DNA of 64,000 nucleotides from Elusimicrobiota bacterium. GTDB lineage: Bacteria > Elusimicrobiota > Elusimicrobia > UBA1565 > JACRDR01. Below the pieces are notes generated by a model. That model saw only the letters and a list, made by a program, of their open reading frames with translations, made no database searches and was not told the origin of the DNA. Positions 36,453 to 45,082 of the stretch are shown in pieces (position 1 is the stretch's first letter; each line of letters begins with the position of its first letter). Made by a program: the position numbers and the translations under genes. The DNA is taken from contig JACQBA010000012.1 in the NCBI GenBank assembly GCA_016194745.1, positions 273,224 to 337,223 of the forward strand. The letters run 5' to 3'.

Positions 36453-36983
36453 TAGCTCTTCCGGGACGGGGACCGGAGCCTGCCGGGCCTTCGGCGTGGT
36501 CTCGAGGAGCACGGGCACGGGGGCGGGGGTGTATTCGAACGGTAGCATCGAGGGCGTCTCGAGGATCGATTTCTTGGAGGCTCCGTTTCCGATCACGGTA
36601 AGGTCCATCTGCGCCGTCTTCTGTCCCTTCCCCTGGGAAACGGCGACGTTGTTCTCGACTCCGACGATTCGAGGACCGGCGTTTTGTCTCAGCGGATCAA
36701 GCTCCCCGGCGTCTTCAAAACGTGCCGCGCGCTGGAGAGACGCCGCGACCGCGCCCGGCGCGCCGGGCGAGCAGTTGGCCGTAGCGGATCCCGGAGGGCA
36801 CGCCGCGTCGCTCAGGACAGCATCGGAGAACCGGGCGCCGAACTGCGATTGTTCCATGGCCTGCCGCTCGAACTCGTCTTGATAGGTGCTCAAGCTGAAC
36901 ACCGCCACCGCCTTGGCCGCGAGGTTGGGCGACAGCATGCCCACGAGGACGACGGCTAGCGTAGAATGCAGGGATTTGTTCAT
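36450..36983 (-). CDS. Exported protein of unknown function
   Basis: 177 aa from ATG 36983, preceded by a CGAGGA Shine-Dalgarno and its own promoter at 37003-37031. A signal peptide (HSTLAVVLVGMLSPNLAAKA) is followed by a short helical segment (TYQDEFERQAMEQSQFGARF), a Cys-containing turn (AACPPGSATANCSPGAPG) and a Pro/Val-rich tail ending in PVPVPEEL. No family recognised. Longer in-frame upstream starts are rejected because they read through the repeat element and the promoter. It lies just upstream of the 303-aa secreted protein on the same strand. Confidence 0.7.
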   Translation of the reverse strand: MNKSLHSTLAVVLVGMLSPNLAAKAVAVFSLSTYQDEFERQAMEQSQFGARFSDAVLSDAACPPGSATANCSPGAPGAVAASLQRAARFEDAGELDPLRQNAGPRIVGVENNVAVSQGKGQKTAQMDLTVIGNGASKKSILETPSMLPFEYTPAPVPVLLETTPKARQAPVPVPEEL

Positions 36984-37002
36984 GCGGGCGTCCTCGGTCC
37001 AT

Positions 37003-37031
37003 ACGATAGCCCCGGCCTCTCGACAGCGCAA
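37003..37031 (-). promoter_or_regulatory. Promoter for the 177-aa exported protein
   Basis: On the minus strand TTGCGC (37031-37026) and TATCGT (37008-37003) are 17 bases apart with CCGGGGC before the -10. The -35 is again the end of a TAGGCC repeat copy. Spacing from repeat to -35 to -10 is identical to the promoter at 36384-36412. Confidence 0.55.
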
Positions 37032-37072
37032 GGGCCCAAAAGGCCTACTTAAGAAATGGGCCGAAAGGCCTA
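37023..37072 (-). repeat. TAGGCC tandem element, pair 2
   Basis: Two copies on the minus strand start at 37072 and 37047 (25-base period). Both begin TAGGCCTTT followed by an inverted GGCC, so each is a hairpin-like palindrome. They lie between the divergent 177-aa protein and the phosphohexomutase gene and could act on either. Confidence 0.65.
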
Positions 37073-37097
37073 GATTGCGGCGTGGCGATACCGGATA

Positions 37098-37126
37098 TTG
37101 CGAAAAATAAGAAGTTATGATATAGT
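37098..37126 (+). promoter_or_regulatory. Promoter of the phosphohexomutase gene
   Basis: TTGCGA (37098-37103) and TATAGT (37121-37126) are separated by exactly 17 bases. The predicted transcript start is about 5 bases before the ATG at 37138 and no Shine-Dalgarno exists, so the mRNA is essentially leaderless. Confidence 0.6.
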
Positions 37127-37137
37127 CCACGCCTCTA

Positions 37138-38622
37138 ATGGCCATCCAATTCGGCACTTCCGGCTGGCGCGCGGTTTTTGCGGACGATTTCACGTACCTG
37201 AACGTCCGCAAGCTGACGCACGCCATCGCCGGCCACGTCAAAGAGAACCTCGAATTCGGCTACCGCAATCCCGACTACAGTCAGCGGGCTGCGAAGCTGC
37301 CGCCGGGACATCCGCCGATGGTGGTGGTCGGCTACGATACGCGCTTTCAAAGCGAGGACTTCGCACGCGAGGCGGCGGAGGTTTTCGCCGCGGACGGCGT
37401 GCGCGTGCTGTTCTCGGATAAGGACGTGCCGACGCCCGCGGTGGCGTGGGGCATCCTCAACAACCTCGCCGTCGGCGGCGTAGTCATCACCGCGAGCCAT
37501 AACCCGGCGCGCTACAACGGCTACAAGTGGAGCCCGTGGTGGGGCGGACCGGCCCTACCGGCCGCCACGGACGACGTCGAGCGCCGGGTGGGCCTCCTCG
37601 GCAGCGTCTCCGTCGCGGCGATGAATTCGGAGAAGGCGGCGCGCGAGGGTTGGATCGTCCAGAAGGACTTCCTGGCGCCCTACTTCAAGCAGCTCGCGTC
37701 GCTCCTGGACGTCAAGAAGCTCAAGGGCGCCAAGCTGAAGGTAGGCGTGGACGCGCTCAACGGCGCCGCTCGCCGCTACCTGCGGCCGTTCCTGGAGAGC
37801 GTCGGCGTCTCCGTGATCGCGCTCCGTGAGGAGCGCGACGTTAATTTCGGCGGGCATTCCACCGAACCCGCGCCCGAGCTGCTCGGCGATCTCGTCGAAC
37901 TGATGAAAAAGAAGGGCCTCGCCCTCGGCCTCGCGTGCGACGGGGACGCGGACCGCTTCGGCATCATGGACGCGGGCGGCGAATGGATTCCGCCCAACGA
38001 CGTCCTCGCCCTCGCCTTGGACCATCTCGTGCGAAACCGCGGCATGCGCGGGAAGGTGGCGCGTAGCCTCATGACGTCCCATTTCCTGGACGCGGTGGCG
38101 AAGTCCCATGGGCTCGACGTCCGGGAGACGCCGGTCGGCTTCAAATACATCGGCGAGCTGCTGCGCGGGGGCGGCTTCCTGATGGGCGGCGAGGAGTCGG
38201 GCGGCCTGTCGATCCAGGGGCACGTGCCCGAAAAGGACGGGATTCTCGCCTGCCTGCTCATGGCGGAGCTCGTGGCCTACGACAAGAAGCCTTTAGCCAA
38301 GATCCGCGAGACGCTTCAGAAGAAGGTCGGCTCCTTCTTCAACGTCCGCCGCAACTTCCATCTCTCCCGCGCCTACGAGGTCTCGGCGCTCGAGGAGCGG
38401 CTGCGCGTGAAGCCGCCGCTCAGCCTCGGGGGCTCCTCCGTGTGGCGCATCGATCAGACCGACGGGTTCAAGTTCGTTATGAAGGACGGCAGCTGGATGG
38501 GTTTGCGGTCCTCGGGCACCGAACCGGTCGTGCGGCTCTACGCCGAGGCGTCCCGCGAGGACAAGCTCGAGGAGCTCGTCACGGCGGGGGAGAACTTGAT
38601 CAAAGGGAAGACGCGTGTCTAG
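37138..38622 (+). CDS. Alpha-D-phosphohexomutase (phosphoglucomutase/phosphomannomutase)
   Basis: Interconverts hexose 1- and 6-phosphates. All four family loops are seen. The phosphoserine loop is [11 protein letters not shown], the metal loop [12 protein letters not shown], the sugar-binding loop GEESGG and the C-terminal phosphate-binding loop [12 protein letters not shown]. Start [15 protein letters not shown] is typical. 494 aa is normal. Whether glucose or mannose phosphate is preferred cannot be told. The enolase start overlaps the end of this gene, so they form a glycolytic operon. Confidence 0.93.
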   Translation: MAIQFGTSGWRAVFADDFTYLNVRKLTHAIAGHVKENLEFGYRNPDYSQRAAKLPPGHPPMVVVGYDTRFQSEDFAREAAEVFAADGVRVLFSDKDVPTPAVAWGILNNLAVGGVVITASHNPARYNGYKWSPWWGGPALPAATDDVERRVGLLGSVSVAAMNSEKAAREGWIVQKDFLAPYFKQLASLLDVKKLKGAKLKVGVDALNGAARRYLRPFLESVGVSVIALREERDVNFGGHSTEPAPELLGDLVELMKKKGLALGLACDGDADRFGIMDAGGEWIPPNDVLALALDHLVRNRGMRGKVARSLMTSHFLDAVAKSHGLDVRETPVGFKYIGELLRGGGFLMGGEESGGLSIQGHVPEKDGILACLLMAELVAYDKKPLAKIRETLQKKVGSFFNVRRNFHLSRAYEVSALEERLRVKPPLSLGGSSVWRIDQTDGFKFVMKDGSWMGLRSSGTEPVVRLYAEASREDKLEELVTAGENLIKGKTRV

Positions 38623-39949
38623 GAAGATCCGCTCCGTCCACGCCCGCGAAATCATCGATTCGCGGGGGTTCCCGACGGTGGAGGCGGAGGTGCGGCTCGA
38701 GTCGGGACACGTCGGCCGCGCCGCGGTCCCGAGCGGCGCCTCGACCGGCGAGCACGAGGCCGTCGAGCTGCGCGACGGAGACCCCAAGCGCTATTTCGGG
38801 AAGGGAGTGCTCAAGGCGGTGCGCCACGTCGAGCAGACGCTCGCCCCCGCCCTACTCGGGCGCGACGCCTCCGACCAGGCGGGCATCGACGAGCGCATGC
38901 TCTCTCTCGACGGCACGCCCAACAAGGGCAAGCTCGGAGCAAACGCCCTCCTCAGCGTCTCCATGGCGGCCTCGCGCGCGGCGGCGCAGGCGGCGGGCGC
39001 GCCGCTGTATCGATATCTTCGCCAGGCCTTCTCGGTCGGCTCCGACGAGTGGCTGCTGCCGGCCCCGATGCTCAACATCATCAACGGCGGCAAGCACGCC
39101 GACAGCGGGCTCGACGTCCAGGAGTTCATGGTCGTGCCGGCCGGCGCGCCGAGCTTCACGGAAGCGCTGCGGGTCGGCGCCGAAGTCTACCAGGCGTTGA
39201 AAAAGCTGCTGGCGGAGCGGGAAGAGTCGACGGCCGTCGGCGACGAGGGCGGCTTCGCGCCGCGGCTCAAGAGCCACGACGACGCGATCGAGGTTATTCT
39301 GGAAGCGATCCAGCGCGCCGGGGCCAAGGGCGTCGTCAGCGTGTCCCTGGACGCGGCCGCGAGCGAGTTCTACCACGGCGGCTCCTACAAGTTCGAGGGA
39401 AAGACCCTGTCCGGGGCGGCCCTCGCGGCCCGCTACGCGAAGTGGGTCGCCAAGCACCCGATGCTTTCCATCGAGGATCCCTTCGACCAGGACGATTGGT
39501 CTACGTGGAAGGCGTTCACGGCCTCCGAAGGCTCGCGGCTGCGGATCGTGGGCGACGATCTTTTCGTCACGAACGTCGAGCGCCTCCGCCGCGGGATCGA
39601 AGCGCGGAGCGCGAATTCGATCCTCATCAAACTCAATCAGATCGGCACCGTCACCGAGACGGTGCGCGCCGTGCAGATGGCGCAGAAGTCCGGCTTCTCG
39701 GCCATCATCTCGCACCGCTCGGGAGAGACCGAGGACCCCTACATCGCGGACCTCGCGGTGGCTCTCAACGCGGGAGCCATCAAGACCGGAGCGCCGTGCC
39801 GCTCCGAGCGCTTGGCCAAATACAACCAGCTTCTCCGCATCGAGGAGGAACTCGGCGCCGACGCCGTTTACGCGGGCGCCCGCGCCTTCCTCGGCGCTTC
39901 CAAAAAGGCGACAGCGAAGCCCGCCAGGACCCCCGCAGCCCGTTCATGA
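38615..39949 (+). CDS. eno: Enolase (phosphopyruvate hydratase)
   Basis: Converts 2-phosphoglycerate to phosphoenolpyruvate. Signatures are present in order: [72 protein letters not shown] and [20 protein letters not shown]. 444 aa, slightly longer than usual because of an Ala/Lys-rich tail. The GTG start overlaps the phosphohexomutase stop by 8 bases and is preceded by AAGGGAAG. The downstream FtsB-like start overlaps its stop (ATGA). Confidence 0.97.
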   Translation: MSRKIRSVHAREIIDSRGFPTVEAEVRLESGHVGRAAVPSGASTGEHEAVELRDGDPKRYFGKGVLKAVRHVEQTLAPALLGRDASDQAGIDERMLSLDGTPNKGKLGANALLSVSMAASRAAAQAAGAPLYRYLRQAFSVGSDEWLLPAPMLNIINGGKHADSGLDVQEFMVVPAGAPSFTEALRVGAEVYQALKKLLAEREESTAVGDEGGFAPRLKSHDDAIEVILEAIQRAGAKGVVSVSLDAAASEFYHGGSYKFEGKTLSGAALAARYAKWVAKHPMLSIEDPFDQDDWSTWKAFTASEGSRLRIVGDDLFVTNVERLRRGIEARSANSILIKLNQIGTVTETVRAVQMAQKSGFSAIISHRSGETEDPYIADLAVALNAGAIKTGAPCRSERLAKYNQLLRIEEELGADAVYAGARAFLGASKKATAKPARTPAARS

Positions 39950-40224
39950 CCCGGCGGCAGCTCGCCTTCGGCGGCGCCGTCGTCCTCGCGGCGGTGATGT
40001 TCGGCAACCGAGGGTTTCGCCGCCTCGTCCAGCGGGGCGTGCAGCTGCGCCGGATGCGCCACGAGGTGGACTCCCTCAAGACCGAGGAGACGTCGCTGCG
40101 CAAGCAGCTGCGCCAGGTCCAGTCGAACGATCGCGCCCTGGAGTCGAGCGCCCGCCGCGAACTCGGCTTCATCAAGCCGGGCGAGATCGAGTACCGCTTT
40201 CCGCCTCCCGCGAAGAAGCAGTAG
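39946..40224 (+). CDS. FtsB/DivIC-like septum formation protein
   Basis: 92 aa: an N-terminal transmembrane helix ([13 protein letters not shown]), a coiled coil ([23 protein letters not shown]) and the family's terminal phrase [17 protein letters not shown]. FtsB-type proteins join FtsL and FtsQ in the divisome. The ATG overlaps the enolase stop, an eno-ftsB pairing that also occurs in many other bacteria. Confidence 0.88.
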   Translation: MTRRQLAFGGAVVLAAVMFGNRGFRRLVQRGVQLRRMRHEVDSLKTEETSLRKQLRQVQSNDRALESSARRELGFIKPGEIEYRFPPPAKKQ

Positions 40225-40243
40225 CCGGCCGAGCGCGTCCATC

Positions 40244-40894
40244 ATGCCCAAGGAACCCGCCCTCATCGTGCGCCAACTCGAACTGGGCCCGATGGCGAAT
40301 TTCGTCTATCTGGTGGCGGACCCGGACTCCAAGGAGTGCGCAGTCGTCGATCCGGCGTGGGACGTGCCCGCCGTTCTCGACGCCGTAGCGAAGGAAGGGT
40401 GGCGCCTGAGCCGCGCGATTGTGACGCATCGCCACGGCGACCACATGAACGGCGTCGCGGCCCTGCTCAAGGCCGCGGACGTCCCCGTGCACATCCACAA
40501 GAGCGACGCGCACGCCTTGGCGGGCGTCGGCGCCGCGAGGCCGACTTCCGGCGGCGACGTCATTGAGATCGGCAAGGCCCGCGTCACTCTCCTACACACG
40601 CCCGGACACACGGAGGGATCGCAGTGCCTCCTCTTTCCCGGAGGGCTCGTGTCGGGCGACACGCTGTTCATCGGGAGCTGCGGGCGCGTCGATTTCGAGG
40701 ACTCCGACCCCGAGAAGATGTACCGGAGCCTTCGCCGCCTGGGGGAGTTGGCGGACGACACGGTGCTCTATCCGGGCCATCATTACGCTCCCGAGCTTTC
40801 GGTTCCGTTGGGACGCCAGAAGTCGGCGAATCCCTATCTCAAGACGTCGCTCGGCGGCGCCCTTCCCGATTTCCTTGCCTTGGTAGGCGCGTGA
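40244..40894 (+). CDS. Metallo-beta-lactamase-fold hydrolase (glyoxalase II-like)
   Basis: 216 aa. Metal ligands are visible in THRHGDHMNG (HxHxDH), HTPGHTEGS, SGDTLFIGSCGR and YPGHHYAP. The compact size and the absence of the long glyoxalase II C-terminal helical domain match the YcbL-type thioesterase branch. The substrate could be S-lactoylglutathione or another thioester; a persulfide dioxygenase is less likely. Cytoplasmic. No obvious link to neighbours. Confidence 0.88.
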   Translation: MPKEPALIVRQLELGPMANFVYLVADPDSKECAVVDPAWDVPAVLDAVAKEGWRLSRAIVTHRHGDHMNGVAALLKAADVPVHIHKSDAHALAGVGAARPTSGGDVIEIGKARVTLLHTPGHTEGSQCLLFPGGLVSGDTLFIGSCGRVDFEDSDPEKMYRSLRRLGELADDTVLYPGHHYAPELSVPLGRQKSANPYLKTSLGGALPDFLALVGA

Positions 40895-40934
40895 ATAGTA
40901 TCTAGTAGAGGGGCTTCGCCCCGAGACGGCACCG

Positions 40935-41726
40935 ATGATCCCATCCTTGATCGATTTCCACGGCTACAGCCTCGCGACGTACGGCGTGCTGGTCGCGATC
41001 GCCTATTTGGTCGGGATCTATTGGCTCAAGTCTCGTCTGGTGCCCGGTCGACTCAGCGAAAGCACCTTTTGGTCCGGCATCTACTGGCTCTTCTTCGGCG
41101 CCATCGGCGGAGGCAAGCTCCTGTACGTCCTACTCGAACTGCCGCGATTCCTGTCCGGGGAGATCCACCTCGTGCGGGACTTCCGATTCGGGTTCGTCTT
41201 CTATGGGGGGCTGATCGGCGCCGTCGCGATGGGGGCGGCGTTCTGCGCGATCAAGAAGGTCGAGTTCTGGGGCAACTCCGATTATTTCGGCGTCGCGCTT
41301 CCCATCGGCCACGCGATCGGGAGGCTCGGTTGCCTGGCCGCCGGGTGCTGCTATGGCCGGCCGACGGCCGGTTCGTGGGGCGTGCGCTTCACCCATCCCG
41401 ACAGCCTCGTGCCCGACGCGCTGCGCGGGGTTCCTCTGCATCCCGCGCAGCTCTACGAGTCCTTGGGAGACCTGGCGATCGCGGCGTTCCTCTACGGCGT
41501 CGTGCTCAAGCGAGTGGAGCGCAAGGTGCTCCGTCCCGGCACGACCTTCATCGCGTACGGTTTCTTGTATGCAGTGCTCCGCTTCGTCGTGGAGATCTTC
41601 CGCGGCGACGACCGCGGAGGGTTCCTAGTCGGGCTGAGCCCCTCTCAGGTAGTCGCCGTAGCGGCTCTCATCGGGACGTCGATGCTGTTGGTCAAGCGAG
41701 GACTATGGAACAAGAACTCCGCGTAA
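40935..41726 (+). CDS. lgt: Prolipoprotein diacylglyceryl transferase
   Basis: Inner-membrane enzyme that transfers diacylglycerol to the lipobox Cys of prolipoproteins. Seven hydrophobic segments are visible. Lgt motifs include GRLGCLAAGCCYGRPT near the middle and RPGTTFIAYGFLYAVLRFVVEIFRGD near the end. The start is IDFHGYSLATYGVLVAIAY. 263 aa is typical. It overlaps the following pseudouridine synthase by 22 bases. Confidence 0.95.
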   Translation: MIPSLIDFHGYSLATYGVLVAIAYLVGIYWLKSRLVPGRLSESTFWSGIYWLFFGAIGGGKLLYVLLELPRFLSGEIHLVRDFRFGFVFYGGLIGAVAMGAAFCAIKKVEFWGNSDYFGVALPIGHAIGRLGCLAAGCCYGRPTAGSWGVRFTHPDSLVPDALRGVPLHPAQLYESLGDLAIAAFLYGVVLKRVERKVLRPGTTFIAYGFLYAVLRFVVEIFRGDDRGGFLVGLSPSQVVAVAALIGTSMLLVKRGLWNKNSA

Positions 41727-42652
41727 ACGAAGGCGGCATCCGCCTCGACCGGTTCGTCGCGCGCGAGTTGCCCGGCTACACCCGCGAGCACGTCAAAGGC
41801 CTTATCGAGCGCGGCTGCGTCGCCGTCGACGGCGAACGCCGGTCCGCCGACTACAGGCTGGCGGGAGGGGAGTCGATCACGGTCAGGGTCCCGGACGGCG
41901 GCTGGGCCGAGGAGCCGCTGTCGGACAGGATCCTTTTCGAGGACGGCTGGATGCTGGCCTTGGACAAGCCGGCCGGCCTCATCGTACACCCGGTCGGCAC
42001 GAGCTGGCTCAAGCGCCCGGAGGCCGCGCTCGCGCGGGAGCCGAATCTCGCCGGCCTTCTGCTGCGCCAGCGGCCGGCCATCGACGCCTCGGGCGTTCCG
42101 CGGTGCGGGATCGTCCATCGTCTCGACCGCGAGACGAGCGGCGTCATGATCGTCGCCAAGACCCCGGAAGCGTACGAGACGCTCGTGAGCGCCTTCGGCG
42201 AGCGCGAGGTGTCGAAAGTCTACCGGGCGATCGTATGGGGTCGCGTCGACCGTGACGTGGAGGTGCAGGCCCCGATTGGGCGGGGCCCTACGGGGGGACG
42301 CATGCAAGTCAGCCCGTACGGGCGCAATTCCTCGACCGAGTTCTCCGTGCTCGAGGCCCGCCCGCGCGTCTCGCTTGTGGAAGCGCGTCCGCTCACGGGA
42401 CGGACGCATCAGATTCGCGCCCACCTCGCGCACATCGGCCATCCCGTTCTCGGGGATTCGGAATGGGCCTCGGGCATCGCGCGGGAGATGGAGCGCTTCC
42501 GGATACCCGCGCCGCCGCGGCTGATGCTGCACGCCTATTCTCTTACCCTCGCGCATCCCCGCACCGGCAAGAAAGTGCGGCTCAGCGCGCCGCCGCCGAA
42601 GGATTTCAAGCAGTATTGGACCGCGGCGTCCGCCGCGAAGGAAGCTCGATAG
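41705..42652 (+). CDS. RluA/RluD-family rRNA pseudouridine synthase
   Basis: Isomerises uridine in 23S rRNA (RluD-like). An N-terminal S4 RNA-binding domain (IRLDRFVARELPGYTREHVK) precedes the catalytic domain with the motif IVHRLDRETSGVMIVAKT, where the Asp is the nucleophile. The final motif is LTGRTHQIRAHLAHIGHPVLGD. ATG 41705 gives 315 aa and overlaps lgt. Which uridine is modified cannot be decided. Confidence 0.92.
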   Translation: MEQELRVNEGGIRLDRFVARELPGYTREHVKGLIERGCVAVDGERRSADYRLAGGESITVRVPDGGWAEEPLSDRILFEDGWMLALDKPAGLIVHPVGTSWLKRPEAALAREPNLAGLLLRQRPAIDASGVPRCGIVHRLDRETSGVMIVAKTPEAYETLVSAFGEREVSKVYRAIVWGRVDRDVEVQAPIGRGPTGGRMQVSPYGRNSSTEFSVLEARPRVSLVEARPLTGRTHQIRAHLAHIGHPVLGDSEWASGIAREMERFRIPAPPRLMLHAYSLTLAHPRTGKKVRLSAPPPKDFKQYWTAASAAKEAR

Positions 42653-42661
42653 GAGGCCGCG

Positions 42662-43021
42662 ATGCAATCGCTTGTCTTCGTGCTGGTCGGGTTGGGAGTC
42701 GGAGCCCTGAGCGGGCTCATCGGCATCGGCGGAGGCGTATTCCTCGTGCCGATCTTCGTGTTCGCCTTCGGCATGACGCAGCAGCAGGCCCAGGGAACGA
42801 GCCTCGCGATCCTCGTGCCGCCGATCGGGCTCCTCGCGGCCTTGCAATACTACCGGCAGGGTCACGTGGACGTCCGGATCGCCGCGCTGATATGCGCCGG
42901 ATTTTTCTTCGGAGGGCTGGCGGGCGCCAAGCTCGCGGTCGGGCTCCCCAACGAGGTCCTGCGGCGGGTGTTCGGCTGCGCGCTCACGTTGATCGGCCTC
43001 CGGATGGCTTTTCTCAAGTAG
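42662..43021 (+). CDS. Half-size TauE/SafE-family membrane protein
   Basis: 119 aa with four hydrophobic helices. It contains the family phrase LSGLIGIGGGVFLVPIFVFAFG and a second Gly-rich helix (FFFGGLAGAKLAV). TauE/SafE proteins are normally about 250 aa with two such repeats, so this has only one repeat and presumably acts as a dimer. There is no sign of a frameshift: the frame ends cleanly and the next 50 bases do not continue the homology. Substrate unknown (organosulfur or sulfite in relatives). Confidence 0.82.
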   Translation: MQSLVFVLVGLGVGALSGLIGIGGGVFLVPIFVFAFGMTQQQAQGTSLAILVPPIGLLAALQYYRQGHVDVRIAALICAGFFFGGLAGAKLAVGLPNEVLRRVFGCALTLIGLRMAFLK

Positions 43022-43070
43022 CTCCTTCCCTTTAGTCCCAAGAAGCGGAGCCGAACGGCCTACGCCGGAG

Positions 43071-43118
43071 TAGGCCTTTCGCAAGTTGCGGAAATAGGCA
43101 TTTCGGGCTTTCCTCGCA
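43071..43118 (+). repeat. TAGGCC tandem element, pair 3
   Basis: Two 24-base copies on the plus strand starting at 43071 (TAGGCCTTTCGC, with TTGCG downstream) and 43095 (TAGGCATTTCGG). The pair precedes the first of four paralogous secreted proteins. A -10-like TACAGT follows at about 43135, but no good -35 aligns, so the promoter is uncertain. Confidence 0.55.
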
Positions 43119-43150
43119 CTGGGCGCAGTACAGTCGCGCATGGGGGGCTC

Positions 43151-43756
43151 ATGAACATCGCCGTCGTCGTCCGCTGTCTCGTCGTCGCCGCATCCGTACT
43201 TCCGTCGGCCGCGTCCGCGGCCGCGCTCGCGTCGTCCGCAGGGGCCGGGCTCCATCTCGAGCGGGCGATCGCCGACGCTTCGTCCGCGGCCAAGCTGGAG
43301 CACGCGGCCAATCCGTGGGAGGCCTTGGTCAAGAAGGTCCTGACGCGGGGCACGTTCCAGGAGGCGGACTTCTATCCGGCGCAATATTCCCTGAAAGACG
43401 TCCAGGGCGACCCGAAGGACAGCCACAGCGCCGAGTACGTGACCATCTGGGGCGGGGTTGGAGACCTCGGCGTATTCCAGGGTTCTTGGGCGTCCTTCGT
43501 GTCGGAGGACTGGCCGGTCAAGGCGGACGGCCACTGGCACATTGATCAGTGGATCTTCCGCATCGCGATGGACGGCGAGATCATCGAAGCGACCCACATC
43601 TTCATGATTCAGCGCAAAGACCGGATCATCGTGGACGGTTCCTACAAGACCCTGGGCCAATACAAGAGGACGCAGCCCGTGTCGGCCGAGTTCAGGGCCG
43701 AGGTCCAGGCGAAGTACGAGCAGCTGATGCGCCGCTGGACGGCGTTTCAGCCCTGA
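43151..43756 (+). CDS. Secreted paralog A of a four-gene array, unknown family
   Basis: 201 aa, with a signal peptide (VVVRCLVVAASVLPSAASA). The shared core is NPWEALVKKVLTRG, then YVTIWGG, FVSEDW, HWHIDQWIF and a C-terminal AKYEQLMRRW. The ATG follows GGGGGGCTC. The same core appears in the next three genes, so this is a tandem family. No known domain is recognised. A small alpha+beta fold rich in Trp is likely. The upstream TAGGCC repeats suggest regulation shared with the other secreted proteins at 36-37 kb. Confidence 0.78.
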   Translation: MNIAVVVRCLVVAASVLPSAASAAALASSAGAGLHLERAIADASSAAKLEHAANPWEALVKKVLTRGTFQEADFYPAQYSLKDVQGDPKDSHSAEYVTIWGGVGDLGVFQGSWASFVSEDWPVKADGHWHIDQWIFRIAMDGEIIEATHIFMIQRKDRIIVDGSYKTLGQYKRTQPVSAEFRAEVQAKYEQLMRRWTAFQP

Positions 43757-43781
43757 TCCCAAGATCTCCAGGAGGATTCAA

Positions 43782-44375
43782 ATGACCACCAAAACAGTCG
43801 TCGCGTTCCTTGCCGTGGCCGCGCTGTGCCGTATCGATGCCGTCGCCGGTCCCTCCGTCGCCGCATCCGCGGGCGCGCTGGAGCGCGCGGCCCTCCGCGT
43901 AGCCGGAGTCCACGCCGCGCAGGCGGAGCAGACGCCGTGGCAGAAGCTCGTCGCCAAGATCCTGGACAAGGGCCGTTACCGCGACGACCTCGCTCCGTTC
44001 CCGCCGACGTTCGGTCTCGAGGACATTCAGGGACCGGCCGACAAGAGCCGCACGGCCGACTACATCAACGTGTGGGGCGGACGCGACATGAGCGGCCGCT
44101 TCGAGATATCTCAGGCGACGTTGGTGTCGGAAGTCTGGGACGTCGTCGGGCCGGGACACCATACGATCGACCAATGGCTCTTCACGCTCGACACGACGGG
44201 AGGCATCGCCGGCGTGAGCCACCGCACGCTTCGCGAGGCGCCGACGCACGCGGGTGTGAAGCTCGAGTACGAGGCCTTGTCGAGCGAAAACCCCGCGGAG
44301 AACGCGACGTTGCAGGCGAAAATCCAGGCCAAGTACGACGCGCTCCTCGCCAAGTGGATCGCGTTCCAGCCGTAG
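43782..44375 (+). CDS. Secreted paralog B of the four-gene array
   Basis: 197 aa with a signal peptide (VVAFLAVAALCRIDAVAG). Core: TPWQKLVAKILDKGRY, FGLEDIQGPADKSRTADYIN, VWGGRDMSGRFE, LVSEVWDVV, HHTIDQWLF and AKYDALLAKWIAFQP. An AGGAGG precedes the ATG, 25 bases after paralog A. It resembles paralog D in the WGGRD phrase and paralog A in the tail. Function unknown; periplasmic or extracellular by signal peptide. Confidence 0.78.
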   Translation: MTTKTVVAFLAVAALCRIDAVAGPSVAASAGALERAALRVAGVHAAQAEQTPWQKLVAKILDKGRYRDDLAPFPPTFGLEDIQGPADKSRTADYINVWGGRDMSGRFEISQATLVSEVWDVVGPGHHTIDQWLFTLDTTGGIAGVSHRTLREAPTHAGVKLEYEALSSENPAENATLQAKIQAKYDALLAKWIAFQP

Positions 44376-44406
44376 CCGCTCGAGACAGCAACTAGAACAG
44401 GGAGGC

Positions 44407-44988
44407 ATGATGAAGACGACGACGATCGCGGTATCCATCCTCATCGGCGCAAGCGTGGGAGTGAGCGCCGCAGGAATCCAAGGACGCATCCCCGCGTTGG
44501 AAGGCGCGATGACGGCGGCAGCGGAGCTGAAGGCGCCGCAGCCTCAAGTCACGCCGTGGCAGGCGCTCTTGTCGAAGGTGAAGGCGACGGGCGTCTACTC
44601 CGAGGATTACGCCTCGGTGATCGCCCCTACCATCGGGATCGCGCATATCGAGGGACCCAAGGAAGCGACGCACCGCGCGAACTACGTGAACCTATGGGGC
44701 TTCAAGACGTCGTCCGGCGACTTCGAGACGATGATGGTGACCTTCGTCTCGGAGGACTGGAACCTCGATGCGACGAACATCTGGAACATCGACCAGTGGT
44801 CGTTTCGTCTCAGAGCGGACGGCAGCAAGGTCGACTCGAATCACTATCGTCTGGTCGAGGACTATTCCGGCCGCGTGCTCGCGCACGAGGCGGACCGCCA
44901 GCGCATCGACGATCCCGCGGGATTTGCCGCCAAGGAGCAGGCCAAGTATGAGGAGCTGCTCAAGCGGTGGGCCGACTATAAGCCGTAA
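44407..44988 (+). CDS. Secreted paralog C of the four-gene array
   Basis: 193 aa with a signal peptide (TIAVSILIGASVGVSA). Core: TPWQALLSKVKATGVYSED, IAHIEGPKEATHRANYVNLW, FVSEDWNLDATNIWNIDQW and AKYEELLKRWADYKP. A GGGAGG Shine-Dalgarno precedes two adjacent ATGs (44407, 44410). It lacks the GG after LW that the other three have (LWGF). Function unknown. Confidence 0.78.
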   Translation: MMKTTTIAVSILIGASVGVSAAGIQGRIPALEGAMTAAAELKAPQPQVTPWQALLSKVKATGVYSEDYASVIAPTIGIAHIEGPKEATHRANYVNLWGFKTSSGDFETMMVTFVSEDWNLDATNIWNIDQWSFRLRADGSKVDSNHYRLVEDYSGRVLAHEADRQRIDDPAGFAAKEQAKYEELLKRWADYKP

Positions 44989-45082
44989 GTAACGGGGCAC
45001 TCCGGCCTATCCGGGCCGGGGCCTTTGGACGGTGGCGGGCGGGCGCCGTCGCGGGTACTCTCTGTGCGAAGACGGGGGAAGC

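Noticed and set aside
35325..36455. Plus-strand 376-codon frame opposite the 303-aa secreted protein
   Set aside because: Arg-rich, no start signal, runs through the TAGGCC repeats; the minus-strand frame has a promoter and a hydrophobic N-terminus.
36405..37072. TAGGCC pairs as a riboswitch such as c-di-GMP-I
   Set aside because: The pairs include or lie upstream of the -35 box, so they are not transcribed with the gene, and no riboswitch core is present.
42662..43021. TauE-like gene as a frameshifted pseudogene
   Set aside because: No continuation of homology in other frames downstream and a clean stop.
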